DNA of 64,000 bases, taken from assembly GCA_038245725.1 (NCBI GenBank), contig JBBRSD010000003.1:62001-126000 (forward strand), read 5' to 3'. Source of the DNA: JBBRSD01 sp038245725 (GTDB taxonomy: Bacteria; Actinomycetota; Coriobacteriia; Anaerosomatales; JAAXUF01). The translations under genes were made by a program, and so were the position numbers. Below are positions 34,822 to 42,558 of the stretch, one piece after another; position 1 is the stretch's first letter; each line of letters begins with the position of its first letter. The notes under the pieces are model-generated. The model did not search any database. It had not been told where the DNA came from and saw only the letters and a list, made by a program, of their open reading frames with translations.

Positions 34822-35985
34822 CTACTGGCCGCCAGTGACGCCGGCTACCTGCCCGGCAGCGCTCAACGTGATTGAGATAGTGCGAACGCTCGCTGAGTTC
34901 GACGCCGGCCTCGCGATGTACTTCCACGTGTATGTCGGCAGACCACGGGTTGTGGATAGCGATGGACGCCTTGGGTTCGTCAGCTTTCTGTAGGTGCTGG
35001 GACTCGCTTCTTTGAGTCTTTGAAGCGCCATCGGCACATCGTAGACGATGCCGGATGCGCGGTCGGGGGAGGGGACTGCCGACTCGGTTGAAGCTGACTC
35101 GACGTGTCGCCCCGTGAGGAAGTTCCCCACCTGAGCGATGCCGATGATTCCTCCGCCAATGAACAGCCACCATGCGAGCGCGAGCATGAACACGGCGCCC
35201 AGCACTTCCCGAAGCATCAACTCCATTCTGGACGAGCGCAGCTTATGCACGTATTGCGAGCCACTCGGATATCGCCCGTCCTGGTTGTAGACGCGCGAGG
35301 CGCCGTATGGGCTCGGTGACAGCCGACCGCGTGCGGGACGGCGGGCGCGGAAGCGATCGCCGAACCTCCGCGTCGCGCGCCTGACGTTCTCGGCGTGGAG
35401 CGCAACGATGGATGGGTCCGAAGCCTTGTCTGCCGACCGCAGGAGAGAGATGAGGCCGGCGACGTTCTCGTCGCTTAGCGCGCCGGGATTAGGTTGGAAA
35501 TCTCCTGAACGGGCGCGCAGGTAGTCGACAACTTCCTTGTGAGGGATCACGCGAAGTGAGTCGGCGCCATCGACCTTGAGGTGTTCAAGATTTCCCCCGG
35601 CGAAGACGACCAAATTCTGGACGTACTCGTCGGGAATCCTGCAGCCACACGCGCCGAGGACGCGATGGAGCATCTCCCGGTGCCGGTTGTTTTGCCGGAG
35701 CGGATTTTGGAACTTTTCGCGTTTGCGCCCCTTACCGGAATAGCAAGCCGTCCACGACTTGTCGTCAGACTTCCCGCGGATGAGCGCGTGATAGTTCTTG
35801 GTCTCTACGACGACAACGCCGAATCGGTCGATCCAGACGTGATCGAGCTGGGCGGTCGTCTTGTCATCAATGAGGAGCAGGTTGTTCAGCAACACCGCGC
35901 CCTGCGACTCAGCTTCGAACCTAAGAAGGTCTTCAACCCGTCTCTCGCCGACGTCACCGATCAACCGCGCTTGCTCGTAGTTCAC
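34822..35985 (-). CDS. NERD domain-containing membrane protein
   Basis: A 387-residue protein. The N-terminal NERD (nuclease-related) domain (about 8-135) shows GDVGERRVEDLLR, LDHVWIDRFGVVVVETKNY with the D...E-x-K core, and YVQNLVVFAGG. A transmembrane segment lies near 265-285 (VLGAVFMLALAWWLFIGGGIIGI). The C-terminal tail is Ser/Thr/Pro-rich. NERD proteins are presumed nucleases with unknown roles. GTG start at 35985 after AGGGGA. Confidence 0.85.
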   Translation of the reverse strand: MNYEQARLIGDVGERRVEDLLRFEAESQGAVLLNNLLLIDDKTTAQLDHVWIDRFGVVVVETKNYHALIRGKSDDKSWTACYSGKGRKREKFQNPLRQNNRHREMLHRVLGACGCRIPDEYVQNLVVFAGGNLEHLKVDGADSLRVIPHKEVVDYLRARSGDFQPNPGALSDENVAGLISLLRSADKASDPSIVALHAENVRRATRRFGDRFRARRPARGRLSPSPYGASRVYNQDGRYPSGSQYVHKLRSSRMELMLREVLGAVFMLALAWWLFIGGGIIGIAQVGNFLTGRHVESASTESAVPSPDRASGIVYDVPMALQRLKEASPSTYRKLTNPRRPSLSTTRGLPTYTWKYIARPASNSASVRTISITLSAAGQVAGVTGGQ

Positions 35986-36128
35986 TGACGAATCCCCTGG
36001 ATGATGGTCCTCTCCTTGAAGGGGTTATCGGCAGGGGAGACGCAGCGCTCGATGCGGACAGTGGCAGGAGGTCCATCCAGCTCTGACGGCAGACCTGTCA
36101 CCCCGCGCCGAGGGGCGTACCGCCCCTT

Positions 36129-36569
36129 CTACGCGCAGTACACCCGCACTTTGTCGCCGTTGGTGGAGTCCACGCTGATCTCCATCTCGCGCAGCGCCTG
36201 GACGAGCTCGTCGATGTCCTCGGGCTTGAGGTTCGAGAAATCGATCGACATGCCGTGCTCGGACATGGAGCTGTTGATCTGGTCCATCGCCTGCGGCGGG
36301 ATGAGCGACGTGAGCTTGAGGCCCGAGCGCACGAGCGCGATCGGGATCTTCACGTCTACGTTGTCGCCGTTGGCTGACTCGACCTTCACGTAGAGGAACT
36401 TCGGCAGCGCCTCGAGCAGGGGAGCGGGGTCCCCCTTGATCGCCGGCTCGGCAGGCGCACCCGCGGCGGCCCCACGCGAGTCGAGCGCGTCGAGTAGACG
36501 CTCGGCCTCCTCAGCAGATATCTTGCCCTCGGCGAGCATGTTCAGGATTCGGCTGCGGTCTTCACCCAT
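36129..36569 (-). CDS. SHOCT-like domain protein of the DUF2089 operon
   Basis: A 146-residue cytoplasmic protein. The first 35 residues (RILNMLAEGKISAEEAERLLDAL) form a short SHOCT-like/YvlB N-terminal helix pair found in envelope-stress proteins. The rest alternates beta strands and helices (FLYVKVESANGDNVDVKIPIALV) and is repeated in style in the last 25 residues. It is the third gene of an operon with a DUF2089 regulator and a small membrane protein. Function unknown; envelope-stress sensing is plausible by context. Confidence 0.72.
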   Translation of the reverse strand: MGEDRSRILNMLAEGKISAEEAERLLDALDSRGAAAGAPAEPAIKGDPAPLLEALPKFLYVKVESANGDNVDVKIPIALVRSGLKLTSLIPPQAMDQINSSMSEHGMSIDFSNLKPEDIDELVQALREMEISVDSTNGDKVRVYCA

Positions 36570-36584
36570 GGTTGATACTCCTTC

Positions 36585-36869
36585 TCACTGGACCGTCATG
36601 TCGACGGCCGCCTTCTTGTCGTTGACGCGGATGACCATGCCGCGCGTTTCACTCAGAGCTGCAAGCGAATGCGCGACAAGGATCGTGTAACGGTGATATG
36701 GCTGGCCGAGGACGGCGAGCACCACGTCGGCCAGGATCGTCAGCACGAGCGTGAGGATTGCGAGCACCAGCACGAACGGCCAGAGGAGGAACAGCGGGAG
36801 CCAGATGCGCACGGGGCGCGAGTCGACGGGTGTGACGCGAAGGTCGAGGACGGCGGGAGGGAGGTTCAT
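36585..36869 (-). CDS. Small membrane protein of the DUF2089 operon
   Basis: A 94-residue protein with a long hydrophobic stretch (about 22-55, WLPLFLLWPFVLVLAILTLVL) that can span the membrane once or twice, and short polar ends. Its ATG overlaps the stop of the DUF2089 gene (ATGA), so it is translated with it. No family recognised. Confidence 0.7.
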   Translation of the reverse strand: MNLPPAVLDLRVTPVDSRPVRIWLPLFLLWPFVLVLAILTLVLTILADVVLAVLGQPYHRYTILVAHSLAALSETRGMVIRVNDKKAAVDMTVQ

Positions 36870-37252
36870 CGCCGGAGCCTTGCTGCCGCTTCGTCGGCCG
36901 AGATCTCGCCGCGCTCGAGCATGCCGAGGACGTCGTCTTGCTCGGCCTGGTCGGCTCGTTCGGCTGGCTGGGGCGCCACGCCGACCTCGACCAGTTGCAG
37001 CTGCTCGACGATGCGGTTGAGGCGGTTCTTGACGGTGGGGTAGCTGATGCCGAACGCCTTCTCCATGTCTTTGATCGAACCATGGCTTCGGACGAACATG
37101 CTCACGAACACCAGGTCCTCGTAGCGCAGGCGGGCGAGCGCCGGCAGCTCGAACTCGCCTTCGATCGAGATGCCGTTGTCCGTTCGAACCTGGGTCACGA
37201 CGAAGTGGCGATCTCCGGTCAGGTCGGTCAGCTCGTGCCAGTCGTGTGCCAT
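36866..37252 (-). CDS. DUF2089 family DNA-binding regulator
   Basis: A 128-residue regulator. The central helix-turn-helix reads LRYEDLVFVSMFVRSHGSIKDMEKAFGISYPTVKNRLN in its family pattern. The C-terminal VLGMLERGEISADEAAARLRR repeats the SHOCT-like helix motif found in the operon's third gene. It probably controls its own operon; two direct repeats 21 bp apart lie just upstream. ATG start at 37252. Confidence 0.85.
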   Translation of the reverse strand: MAHDWHELTDLTGDRHFVVTQVRTDNGISIEGEFELPALARLRYEDLVFVSMFVRSHGSIKDMEKAFGISYPTVKNRLNRIVEQLQLVEVGVAPQPAERADQAEQDDVLGMLERGEISADEAAARLRR

Positions 37253-37303
37253 CAGAAATCCTCCGATCGCTTGTGCGTCGGGATATTCTTACCCCGTGAG
37301 CTA

Positions 37304-37335
37304 AAGAAAATCAAGTACGCACTTAAGAAAATCAA
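37304..37335. promoter_or_regulatory. Direct repeats upstream of the DUF2089 operon
   Basis: AAGAAAATCAA occurs at 37304-37314 and 37325-37335, exactly 21 bp (two helical turns) apart, in an AT-rich patch. On the minus strand each contains TTGATT, which could act as a -35. AAGT ... ACTT between them is an inverted repeat. Confidence 0.5.
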
Positions 37336-37518
37336 TTTCGGAAGAAGAATCGAGGTTGTGGGCGTCAGCGACCCGGTCGAGCACAAATGCGGGCGGCCAT
37401 ACCGAGACGACGTGCTGCTTGCCCCATTTGACCGAAATCAAAGAACCGTTCCGTTTGAGAGCGCATCATCAGCCCATCAGCTAACTCGAGGGCGGGTGCC
37501 CTCAGGACAGATGGGTTG

Positions 37519-37818
37519 ATGAAGATGCAAGCGACGAGGAGTGCCGTCACTGTTCGGGCGATCGCGTCGCTCGATGCGTTCTGCAAAGAGAATGGTCTCC
37601 CGAGTACGCGGAGTGTTGAGATTACGAGCGCTGGCATCACCGCGCTCGATCTGGCTAAAGCGATCGGGCTGCCCGTCGAGCGTATCGACGGGGTCTTCCG
37701 CAACTGCTCGGCCACGGGCCTCGACGCCATCGTGATGCCCGGGGACAGAGTGATGTTCGTGCCGCTCGGCACCCCCGCGTCGCATCCGGCGTTCTTCGGG
37801 CCGTTCGGGGTTCGTTAA
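37519..37818 (+). CDS. MoaD/ThiS-like beta-grasp protein without a C-terminal Gly-Gly
   Basis: A 99-residue protein. The region ITALDLAKAIGLPVERIDGVFRNCSATGLDAIVMPGDRVMFVPLG follows the ubiquitin-like pattern of MoaD/ThiS and Mut7-C-associated domains, including the hydrophobic PGDRVMFVP strand. It ends FFGPFGVR, not GG, so it cannot act as a usual sulfur carrier. No molybdopterin gene is near. The ATG at 37519 was preferred over the TTG at 37516. Its last 4 bp overlap the convergent DUF255 gene. Confidence 0.65.
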   Translation: MKMQATRSAVTVRAIASLDAFCKENGLPSTRSVEITSAGITALDLAKAIGLPVERIDGVFRNCSATGLDAIVMPGDRVMFVPLGTPASHPAFFGPFGVR

Positions 37819-39878
37819 CGGGTGTCGGAATCCAACAGCGCTGCGAGCTTCTCGGCGGTCGTTACCGGTCGCTCGCAGGCGAAGTTCCGGCACAGATATG
37901 CGGTCGCCGATTCCCCGATCGCGTCGCGTCCGTCGAGCAGTGCGATGCTGCTGGCCTCATCGGGAGCCCTGACGGCGACCTGCAGGCTCGGCCGGTAGGT
38001 CGCGCGCACGGCGGCGAGCATCGCCCGCGTGTCGGCGCCCACGATCGCCAGCTCGCTCGGAGGCGACAGGAGGAGGTCGAGTGCCGAGAGCCAGTTCGCG
38101 AAAGCGAGCGGCATCTGCGACATCTCCTCTCGCACGGCGGTCAGGGCCGCTTCCCCCGCGTCGGAGTAGTAGCGGACTTCGCCTGTGTACTCGCCCAGCT
38201 TCACGAGGACCATCGCGGCCATCGAGCCGCCGGATGGGATGGCGCCGTCTTGAATCTCTTTGGGGCGGAACAGCAGCTCCTCGTGGTCGTCGCTCGTGTC
38301 GAAGAACCCGCCCTCGGGGTCGCTGAAGTGCTCCAGAATGACGTCTCCCAGTCCCACCGCGGCGTCGAACCACGCCGGGTCGAACGTTGCCTGGTAGAGC
38401 GCGAGAAGTCCCTCGGCGTAGTGAGCGTAGTCCTCGAGGTAGCCGTTCAGCTTGGCGTGGCCGTCCTTCCACGTTCGCAGCAGCCGGCCGTCTGAGTCCC
38501 GCATCTGCGAGAGCGTGAACTTCGCGTTTGCCTTGGCGATTCGCAGGTAGTCCTTGCGACCGAACGCCCAGGACGCCTCCGCGAACGCCGCCAGCGCCAG
38601 ACCGTTCCAGCCGGTGAGCACCTTGTCGTCGGTGCCCGGGTGCACGCGAGCCGCGCGAGCAGCCAAGAGCGCCTCTCGCGCTGCGCGGATTCGCGCCTCC
38701 ACGTCGGCGATCGGTCGGCCGGCGTCCAGCGCCACCTGCTCCGGCGACTTGGCGACGAACAGGATGTTCTTGCCCTCGAAGTTGCCGCGATCGGTGACGC
38801 CGTAGGCGGCCACGAAGAGGCTCGCGTCGCCGTGCGGGTCCCCCGACGATTCGCGCAGCGCGTCCACCATCTCGCTCGGCGTCCAGACGAAGAAGCGCCC
38901 CTCCTCGCCCTCGGAATCGGCGTCCTGCGCCGAGTAGAAGCCGCCGCTCGCGTCGAGCATCTCGCGGGCGAGGTAGTCGAGGGTCTCCTCGGCGATTTGG
39001 CGGTAGAGCGGCGTGGCCGTGACCTGCCAGGCGTGCAGGTAGAGGCGCGCGAGCTGCGCGTTGTCGTAGAGCATCTTCTCGAAGTGGGGGACGAGCCAGA
39101 CCTCGTCGACCGAGTAGCGGTGGAATCCGCCGCCCAGCTGGTCGTAGACGCCGCCGCGAGCCATCGCGTCGAGCGTGCTTGTCACCATCTCGAGCAGCGA
39201 CGCGTCGCCGGTGGCGAGGTAGCGCCGCAGCACGAACTCGATGATCGCCGGTTGCGGGAACTTCGGCGCCCCGCCCCAGCCGCCGTGCGTGCGGTCGAAG
39301 GCCCGCGTCAGCCCGCGCATGGCGACCTCGAGCACGGACGGGTCGAGTGTGGCTCGCGAGGCATCGGTTATGGGCCCACCGGCTTGCACAAGCGCGGTCG
39401 ACAGCTGCTTCCCCACGCCGATGAGATCGTCTCGTCGCGCCTCCCACAGCTCGGAGATCTGCACGAGCACCTGCGAAAACGACGGCATTCCATGGCGTGG
39501 CTTGTCGGGGAAGTACGTCCCGCCGAAGAAGGGCTCGCCGTCCGGCGTCAGGAAGACACTCATCGGCCAGCCGCCGTGGTCGGTCAGCGCCTGGACCGCC
39601 TTCATGTAGATCGCGTCGATGTCAGGCCGTTCTTCGCGATCGACCTTCACCGCGACGAAGTCGCGATTGAGCAGCGCGGCGGTCGCCTCGTCCTCGAAGC
39701 TCTCGTGCGCCATGACGTGGCACCAGTGACATGCCGAGTAGCCCACGCTTAGGAAGACGGGCTTGCCCTGCGCCCGAGCGGTTTCGAACGCCTCGTCGCC
39801 CCACGGCCACCAGTCGACCGGGTTGTCGGCGTGCTGGAGGAGGTAGGGGCTCGTCTCGGCGATGAGGTGGTTCGGCAT
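37815..39878 (-). CDS. Thioredoxin domain-containing protein, DUF255/YyaL family
   Basis: A 687-residue protein. The N-terminal thioredoxin-like domain (about 1-165) begins NHLIAETSPYLLQHADNPVDWWPW and carries CHWCHVM as its CxxC. The large C-terminal part (about 200-687) is an (alpha/alpha)6 barrel of the six-hairpin type, including GGVYDQLGGGFHRYSVDE and FEKMLYDNAQLARLY. Function unproven; homologues are linked to redox or carbohydrate handling. The ATG at 39878 starts the conserved region; the longer frame to 39926 was rejected. Confidence 0.93.
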   Translation of the reverse strand: MPNHLIAETSPYLLQHADNPVDWWPWGDEAFETARAQGKPVFLSVGYSACHWCHVMAHESFEDEATAALLNRDFVAVKVDREERPDIDAIYMKAVQALTDHGGWPMSVFLTPDGEPFFGGTYFPDKPRHGMPSFSQVLVQISELWEARRDDLIGVGKQLSTALVQAGGPITDASRATLDPSVLEVAMRGLTRAFDRTHGGWGGAPKFPQPAIIEFVLRRYLATGDASLLEMVTSTLDAMARGGVYDQLGGGFHRYSVDEVWLVPHFEKMLYDNAQLARLYLHAWQVTATPLYRQIAEETLDYLAREMLDASGGFYSAQDADSEGEEGRFFVWTPSEMVDALRESSGDPHGDASLFVAAYGVTDRGNFEGKNILFVAKSPEQVALDAGRPIADVEARIRAAREALLAARAARVHPGTDDKVLTGWNGLALAAFAEASWAFGRKDYLRIAKANAKFTLSQMRDSDGRLLRTWKDGHAKLNGYLEDYAHYAEGLLALYQATFDPAWFDAAVGLGDVILEHFSDPEGGFFDTSDDHEELLFRPKEIQDGAIPSGGSMAAMVLVKLGEYTGEVRYYSDAGEAALTAVREEMSQMPLAFANWLSALDLLLSPPSELAIVGADTRAMLAAVRATYRPSLQVAVRAPDEASSIALLDGRDAIGESATAYLCRNFACERPVTTAEKLAALLDSDTR

Positions 39879-39962
39879 GCGCGGTCCTCGGCTGTTGGCC
39901 CGCGATGTTCGCGAGTTGGGGGGCACGGCACATACTCTGTACCCAGCCCGGCTTGCCGAGAG

Positions 39963-41054
39963 CTACTTGTAGTAGGACGCCGCGCTCTGATGGTGCGTGC
40001 CGTGACAGCTCGATGCCGAGCAGCCGGTCGCCGGGCATCTCATGCGAACCCGTCGCACAGTCGGCTTCTTCACCGTCTTGGTAGCCACTGCGCGCCTCTT
40101 CGGCGCACGCGCGGGCGCGGTTCGGCGTGTGGCCGCCGGCTTGGCCACCGGATGCCTCGCTGATCTGGTGCTCTTCGAAGCGGTAGCGCGCGGTGTGCGC
40201 ACGGTCGTGTTGCTCGCCTCGGCGACGGAAGTCGCCTTGTGCGACTTCTTCACCTTGCGGTAGAAGACGTCGGCGCTCTTGCCGTAGGTCGCGTGGCAGG
40301 TCGACGCCGTGCAACCCGTCTTCGGGCACACGGTTGAGTTCGCCTTGGCGAGGGCGCCATGCGCGGGCGACTGTGAGGCTGAGGCGAGGATCGGCATCAG
40401 GGCGCCGGCGCTGGCGAACACCGCGACGCTCAGCGCGCCGACGACGGCAAGCACGGACGCGGTTCGGAGCGCTGCGGCCCTCTCGGCTGCGGCCTCTTTA
40501 GCGCGAACGCCTATTTTGCTGCGGCGCGGTGCGGGTGCGTCGCTCGCCTGCACTGTGCGAGCTGCCCGGGCGGCCGCCGCAGGCGTCCCGATCCTGCGCC
40601 AGCGTACGGGCGATGGGGGCGCGATCAGTCGCGTAGCCGTGGCGACGACCCAACGCCAGTGCAGCACGCCGTGCACTGCAAGCAGACCGATCGTTGCGTT
40701 GGCGGTCCACAGGTGAAGGATGTGCCACACGAGCGGATCGCTCGGATGGATGCCGAGAGGAGAGAGGAGCGCCGGCGACACCATGAAGCCGCTCACCATC
40801 ACCGCGACGGTGGACAGCAACAGGCCGCAGTCGATGACGAGGTTGAGCCGGGAGGTGTGGAGCAGACGCTCGATGAACGTGCGCAGGATGCGGATGGCCC
40901 ACTCCCAGTTCACAATGACGTGAAGCAGGAGAGGCACGATGATCGAAATGCTCAGCCACTGGTGCAACGAGATGCCGGTCCACGTGGGCTGGTAGGCCAC
41001 GACGAGGCCGATCATCAGCGCGATGTCGAGCATGAAGCGTGTTCGTTGACGCAT
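39963..41054 (-). CDS. DUF4405 membrane protein with two CX4CH motifs
   Basis: A 363-residue protein. The N-terminal DUF4405 region (about 1-145) holds four transmembrane helices with several His residues suited to b-type haem. Another helix lies near 200-220 (VLAVVGALSVAVFASAGALM). The C-terminal external part repeats a motif: CPKTGCTASTCHATYGKSA and CPATGCSASSCHGTHHQSA. Both contain C-x4-CH, a non-standard c-type haem or metal motif, separated by a Lys/Arg/Thr-rich linker. A membrane electron-transfer role is likely. A direct-repeat operator lies upstream and is shared with another haem-protein gene. ATG start after GGAGAGGTC. Confidence 0.78.
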   Translation of the reverse strand: MRQRTRFMLDIALMIGLVVAYQPTWTGISLHQWLSISIIVPLLLHVIVNWEWAIRILRTFIERLLHTSRLNLVIDCGLLLSTVAVMVSGFMVSPALLSPLGIHPSDPLVWHILHLWTANATIGLLAVHGVLHWRWVVATATRLIAPPSPVRWRRIGTPAAAARAARTVQASDAPAPRRSKIGVRAKEAAAERAAALRTASVLAVVGALSVAVFASAGALMPILASASQSPAHGALAKANSTVCPKTGCTASTCHATYGKSADVFYRKVKKSHKATSVAEASNTTVRTPRATASKSTRSARHPVAKPAATRRTAPARAPKRRAVATKTVKKPTVRRVRMRCPATGCSASSCHGTHHQSAASYYK

Positions 41055-41119
41055 GTGACCTCTCCGGCTGGACGTGACGTGTCGGATCGCTCTCGATTGA
41101 GGTAGCTTACTCGCGCGTC

Positions 41120-41138
41120 GATGAGAGGACGGTGAGAG
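41120..41138 (+). promoter_or_regulatory. Direct-repeat operator, copy 1
   Basis: GATGAGAG, five bases, TGAGAG. The same pattern and spacing recur at 42512-42530. It lies between the divergent DUF4405 gene and the peroxiredoxin gene. An 11-bp repeat period is typical for OmpR-family regulators. Confidence 0.45.
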
Positions 41139-41229
41139 CCGTCGTTGCCGCAGGTGGGCGGGTCATCGGCCTCCTCGACGGGTTTGCGGTACATAGCAAG
41201 TTGAACGCCATCGACAGAGAGGCACCAGC

Positions 41230-41706
41230 GTGGGCATGCACCAGCAACCGGAAGTGGGTCGGCCAGCGCCGCCGATCAAGGCGACGACCGCGACCGGTGC
41301 GCTCTTCGACCTCGCCGAGCAGCGCGGCGGCTACGTGGTCATCTGGTTCTTCCCGCGCGCGGGAACGCCTGGTTGATGTCACGAGGCGAAGGACTTCCAG
41401 TTGCGGAAGTCGGAGTTCGACGCGCTGGGCGCGCGCATCGTCGGGGTCAGTGCCGACAAGCCGGAGGCGCAGCAACGCTTCATCGAGGCGTTCGGTCTTG
41501 AATTCCCGCTCATCCCGGATCCCGAGAAGCACGTCATCGACGCGTACGGCGCCCGGGAGGTTCTCGGCTTGGTCGCCAAGCGGCGTACGTTCCTGGTCGA
41601 CCCCGACGGGACGATCGGTCGAGTGTGGCCGGCGGTCAAGGTCGAGGGCCACGCCGATGAGGTGCTCGAGGCCGTTCGAACGCTCGCAGGCGGAGGCACC
41701 TCCTAA
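41230..41706 (+). CDS. Peroxiredoxin of the BCP/PrxQ type, probable selenoprotein (UGA-Sec at codon 49)
   Basis: A thioredoxin-fold peroxidase that reduces peroxides. The frame from the GTG at 41230 (AGAGAGG upstream) reads RPAPPIKATT ... VVIWFFPRAGTPG, then TGA (41374-41376), then CHEAKDFQLRKSEF to the TAA at 41704. Family members have TPGC here, where Cys is the peroxidatic residue, so UGA replaces the catalytic Cys by Sec. Total 158 residues. Cys50, next to Sec49, is the only Cys; the usual resolving Cys five residues on is Lys. A SECIS-like hairpin follows. A normal caller would see only a fragment from about 41401. Confidence 0.87.
41392..41411 (+). promoter_or_regulatory. Putative bacterial SECIS element of the peroxiredoxin gene
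   Basis: GACTTCC and GGAAGTC form a perfect 7-bp stem around the loop AGTTGC. The loop starts 23 nt after the UGA and has G in its second position, within the known consensus. Confidence 0.65.
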
Positions 41707-41742
41707 CGTGGGGTGCTCCAAGAGCTGCACAGCATAGCGAGC

Positions 41743-41766
41743 AGGGGCGCCCCTGAGGGCGCCCCT
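41743..41766. terminator. Hairpin between peroxiredoxin and c-type haem protein genes
   Basis: A perfect 10-bp stem AGGGGCGCCC / GGGCGCCCCT with loop CTGA in the convergent gap. T-rich tails are weak on both sides. Confidence 0.6.
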
Positions 41767-41811
41767 AACCTTGCATGATGCGCGATAATCGCGGATTACG
41801 GTCATGCGGTT

Positions 41812-42411
41812 CTACCTGACGATGTACGTGCGAGCCTTGTACGTGAACTTCTTGCCGGTCACCGTGAGCCTGTAGGTGCCCAGCGGGACCTTCTTGAATG
41901 TGGCCCAGACCCAGCCGCCAGACTTGGTGAGAGTTGCCTTGTACTTGGCCTTGTTAACCGTTCGCGTGAGAAGTCCCGTGAGGGTCTTGGTCGCGAGCTT
42001 GGTCTTGGCGATTCTGACTTTCACCGTGCGCCTGACTGCCGCCGGTGTGATCGTCTTGGCGCTGTAGACGTGCACGCCAGAACCGTCGCCACCAGCACCG
42101 ATGATCCTATAGGCGATACCGGCCGGCAGTGACACGGTGCCGGTGGTGCCCACGGAACCCGCGACCTTCGTGGAGCCGCGGAACACGGCCCACGCCTTGA
42201 GGCTGTAGGGGTTCGTCACGACGATGTTGATCTTGGCGACAGCCCCGTTGTTGCTCACAGGCGTTGCCGAGACAACGATCGACGTATTGAGCGCGTGGCA
42301 CGCATTGCAGACCATCGTCGAGGTCGGCAGCGCTTGGGCTGTCGTGGCGAATGCGGCGATAAGGCCGAAAAGCGCCATGGCAACGAGGGGGAGCGTAAAA
42401 CGCTTCTTCAT
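41812..42411 (-). CDS. Secreted protein with a CxxCH haem motif and Ig-like domains
   Basis: A 199-residue exported protein: signal peptide (about 1-28, ending AQA), then CNACH (residues 35-39), a c-type haem attachment motif. About 150 residues follow of Thr/Val/Lys-rich beta structure ending KFTYKARTYIVR. The layout resembles a small mono-haem domain joined to surface-binding beta domains. It shares an upstream direct-repeat operator with the DUF4405 gene, suggesting a common role in extracytoplasmic electron transfer. Confidence 0.75.
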   Translation of the reverse strand: MKKRFTLPLVAMALFGLIAAFATTAQALPTSTMVCNACHALNTSIVVSATPVSNNGAVAKINIVVTNPYSLKAWAVFRGSTKVAGSVGTTGTVSLPAGIAYRIIGAGGDGSGVHVYSAKTITPAAVRRTVKVRIAKTKLATKTLTGLLTRTVNKAKYKATLTKSGGWVWATFKKVPLGTYRLTVTGKKFTYKARTYIVR

Positions 42412-42511
42412 GGTGTTGCACCTCCGGTAGTGCGACTCGCGGTGACGGACTTCTCGATTATTCGAGCCCGCTGTCGGTCTCCCAAAGTATCGGCGTGGGT
42501 CGTGAGTACGC

Positions 42512-42530
42512 GATGAGAGCCAGCTGAGAG
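42512..42530 (+). promoter_or_regulatory. Direct-repeat operator, copy 2
   Basis: GATGAGAG, five bases, TGAGAG, matching 41120-41138 in sequence, spacing and orientation. It lies about 110 bp upstream of the CxxCH protein start. Overlapping it, ATGAGAG and CTCTCAT form a hairpin that could also end transcription of the AarF gene. Confidence 0.45.
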
Positions 42531-42558
42531 TCCTCTCATGAAGAAGGGTTTAGGCTGC

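Noticed and set aside
38640..39752. 370-codon open frame opposite the DUF255 gene
   Set aside because: It lies entirely antisense to a protein with clear motifs and has the Arg/Asp/Val-rich composition of a shadow frame.
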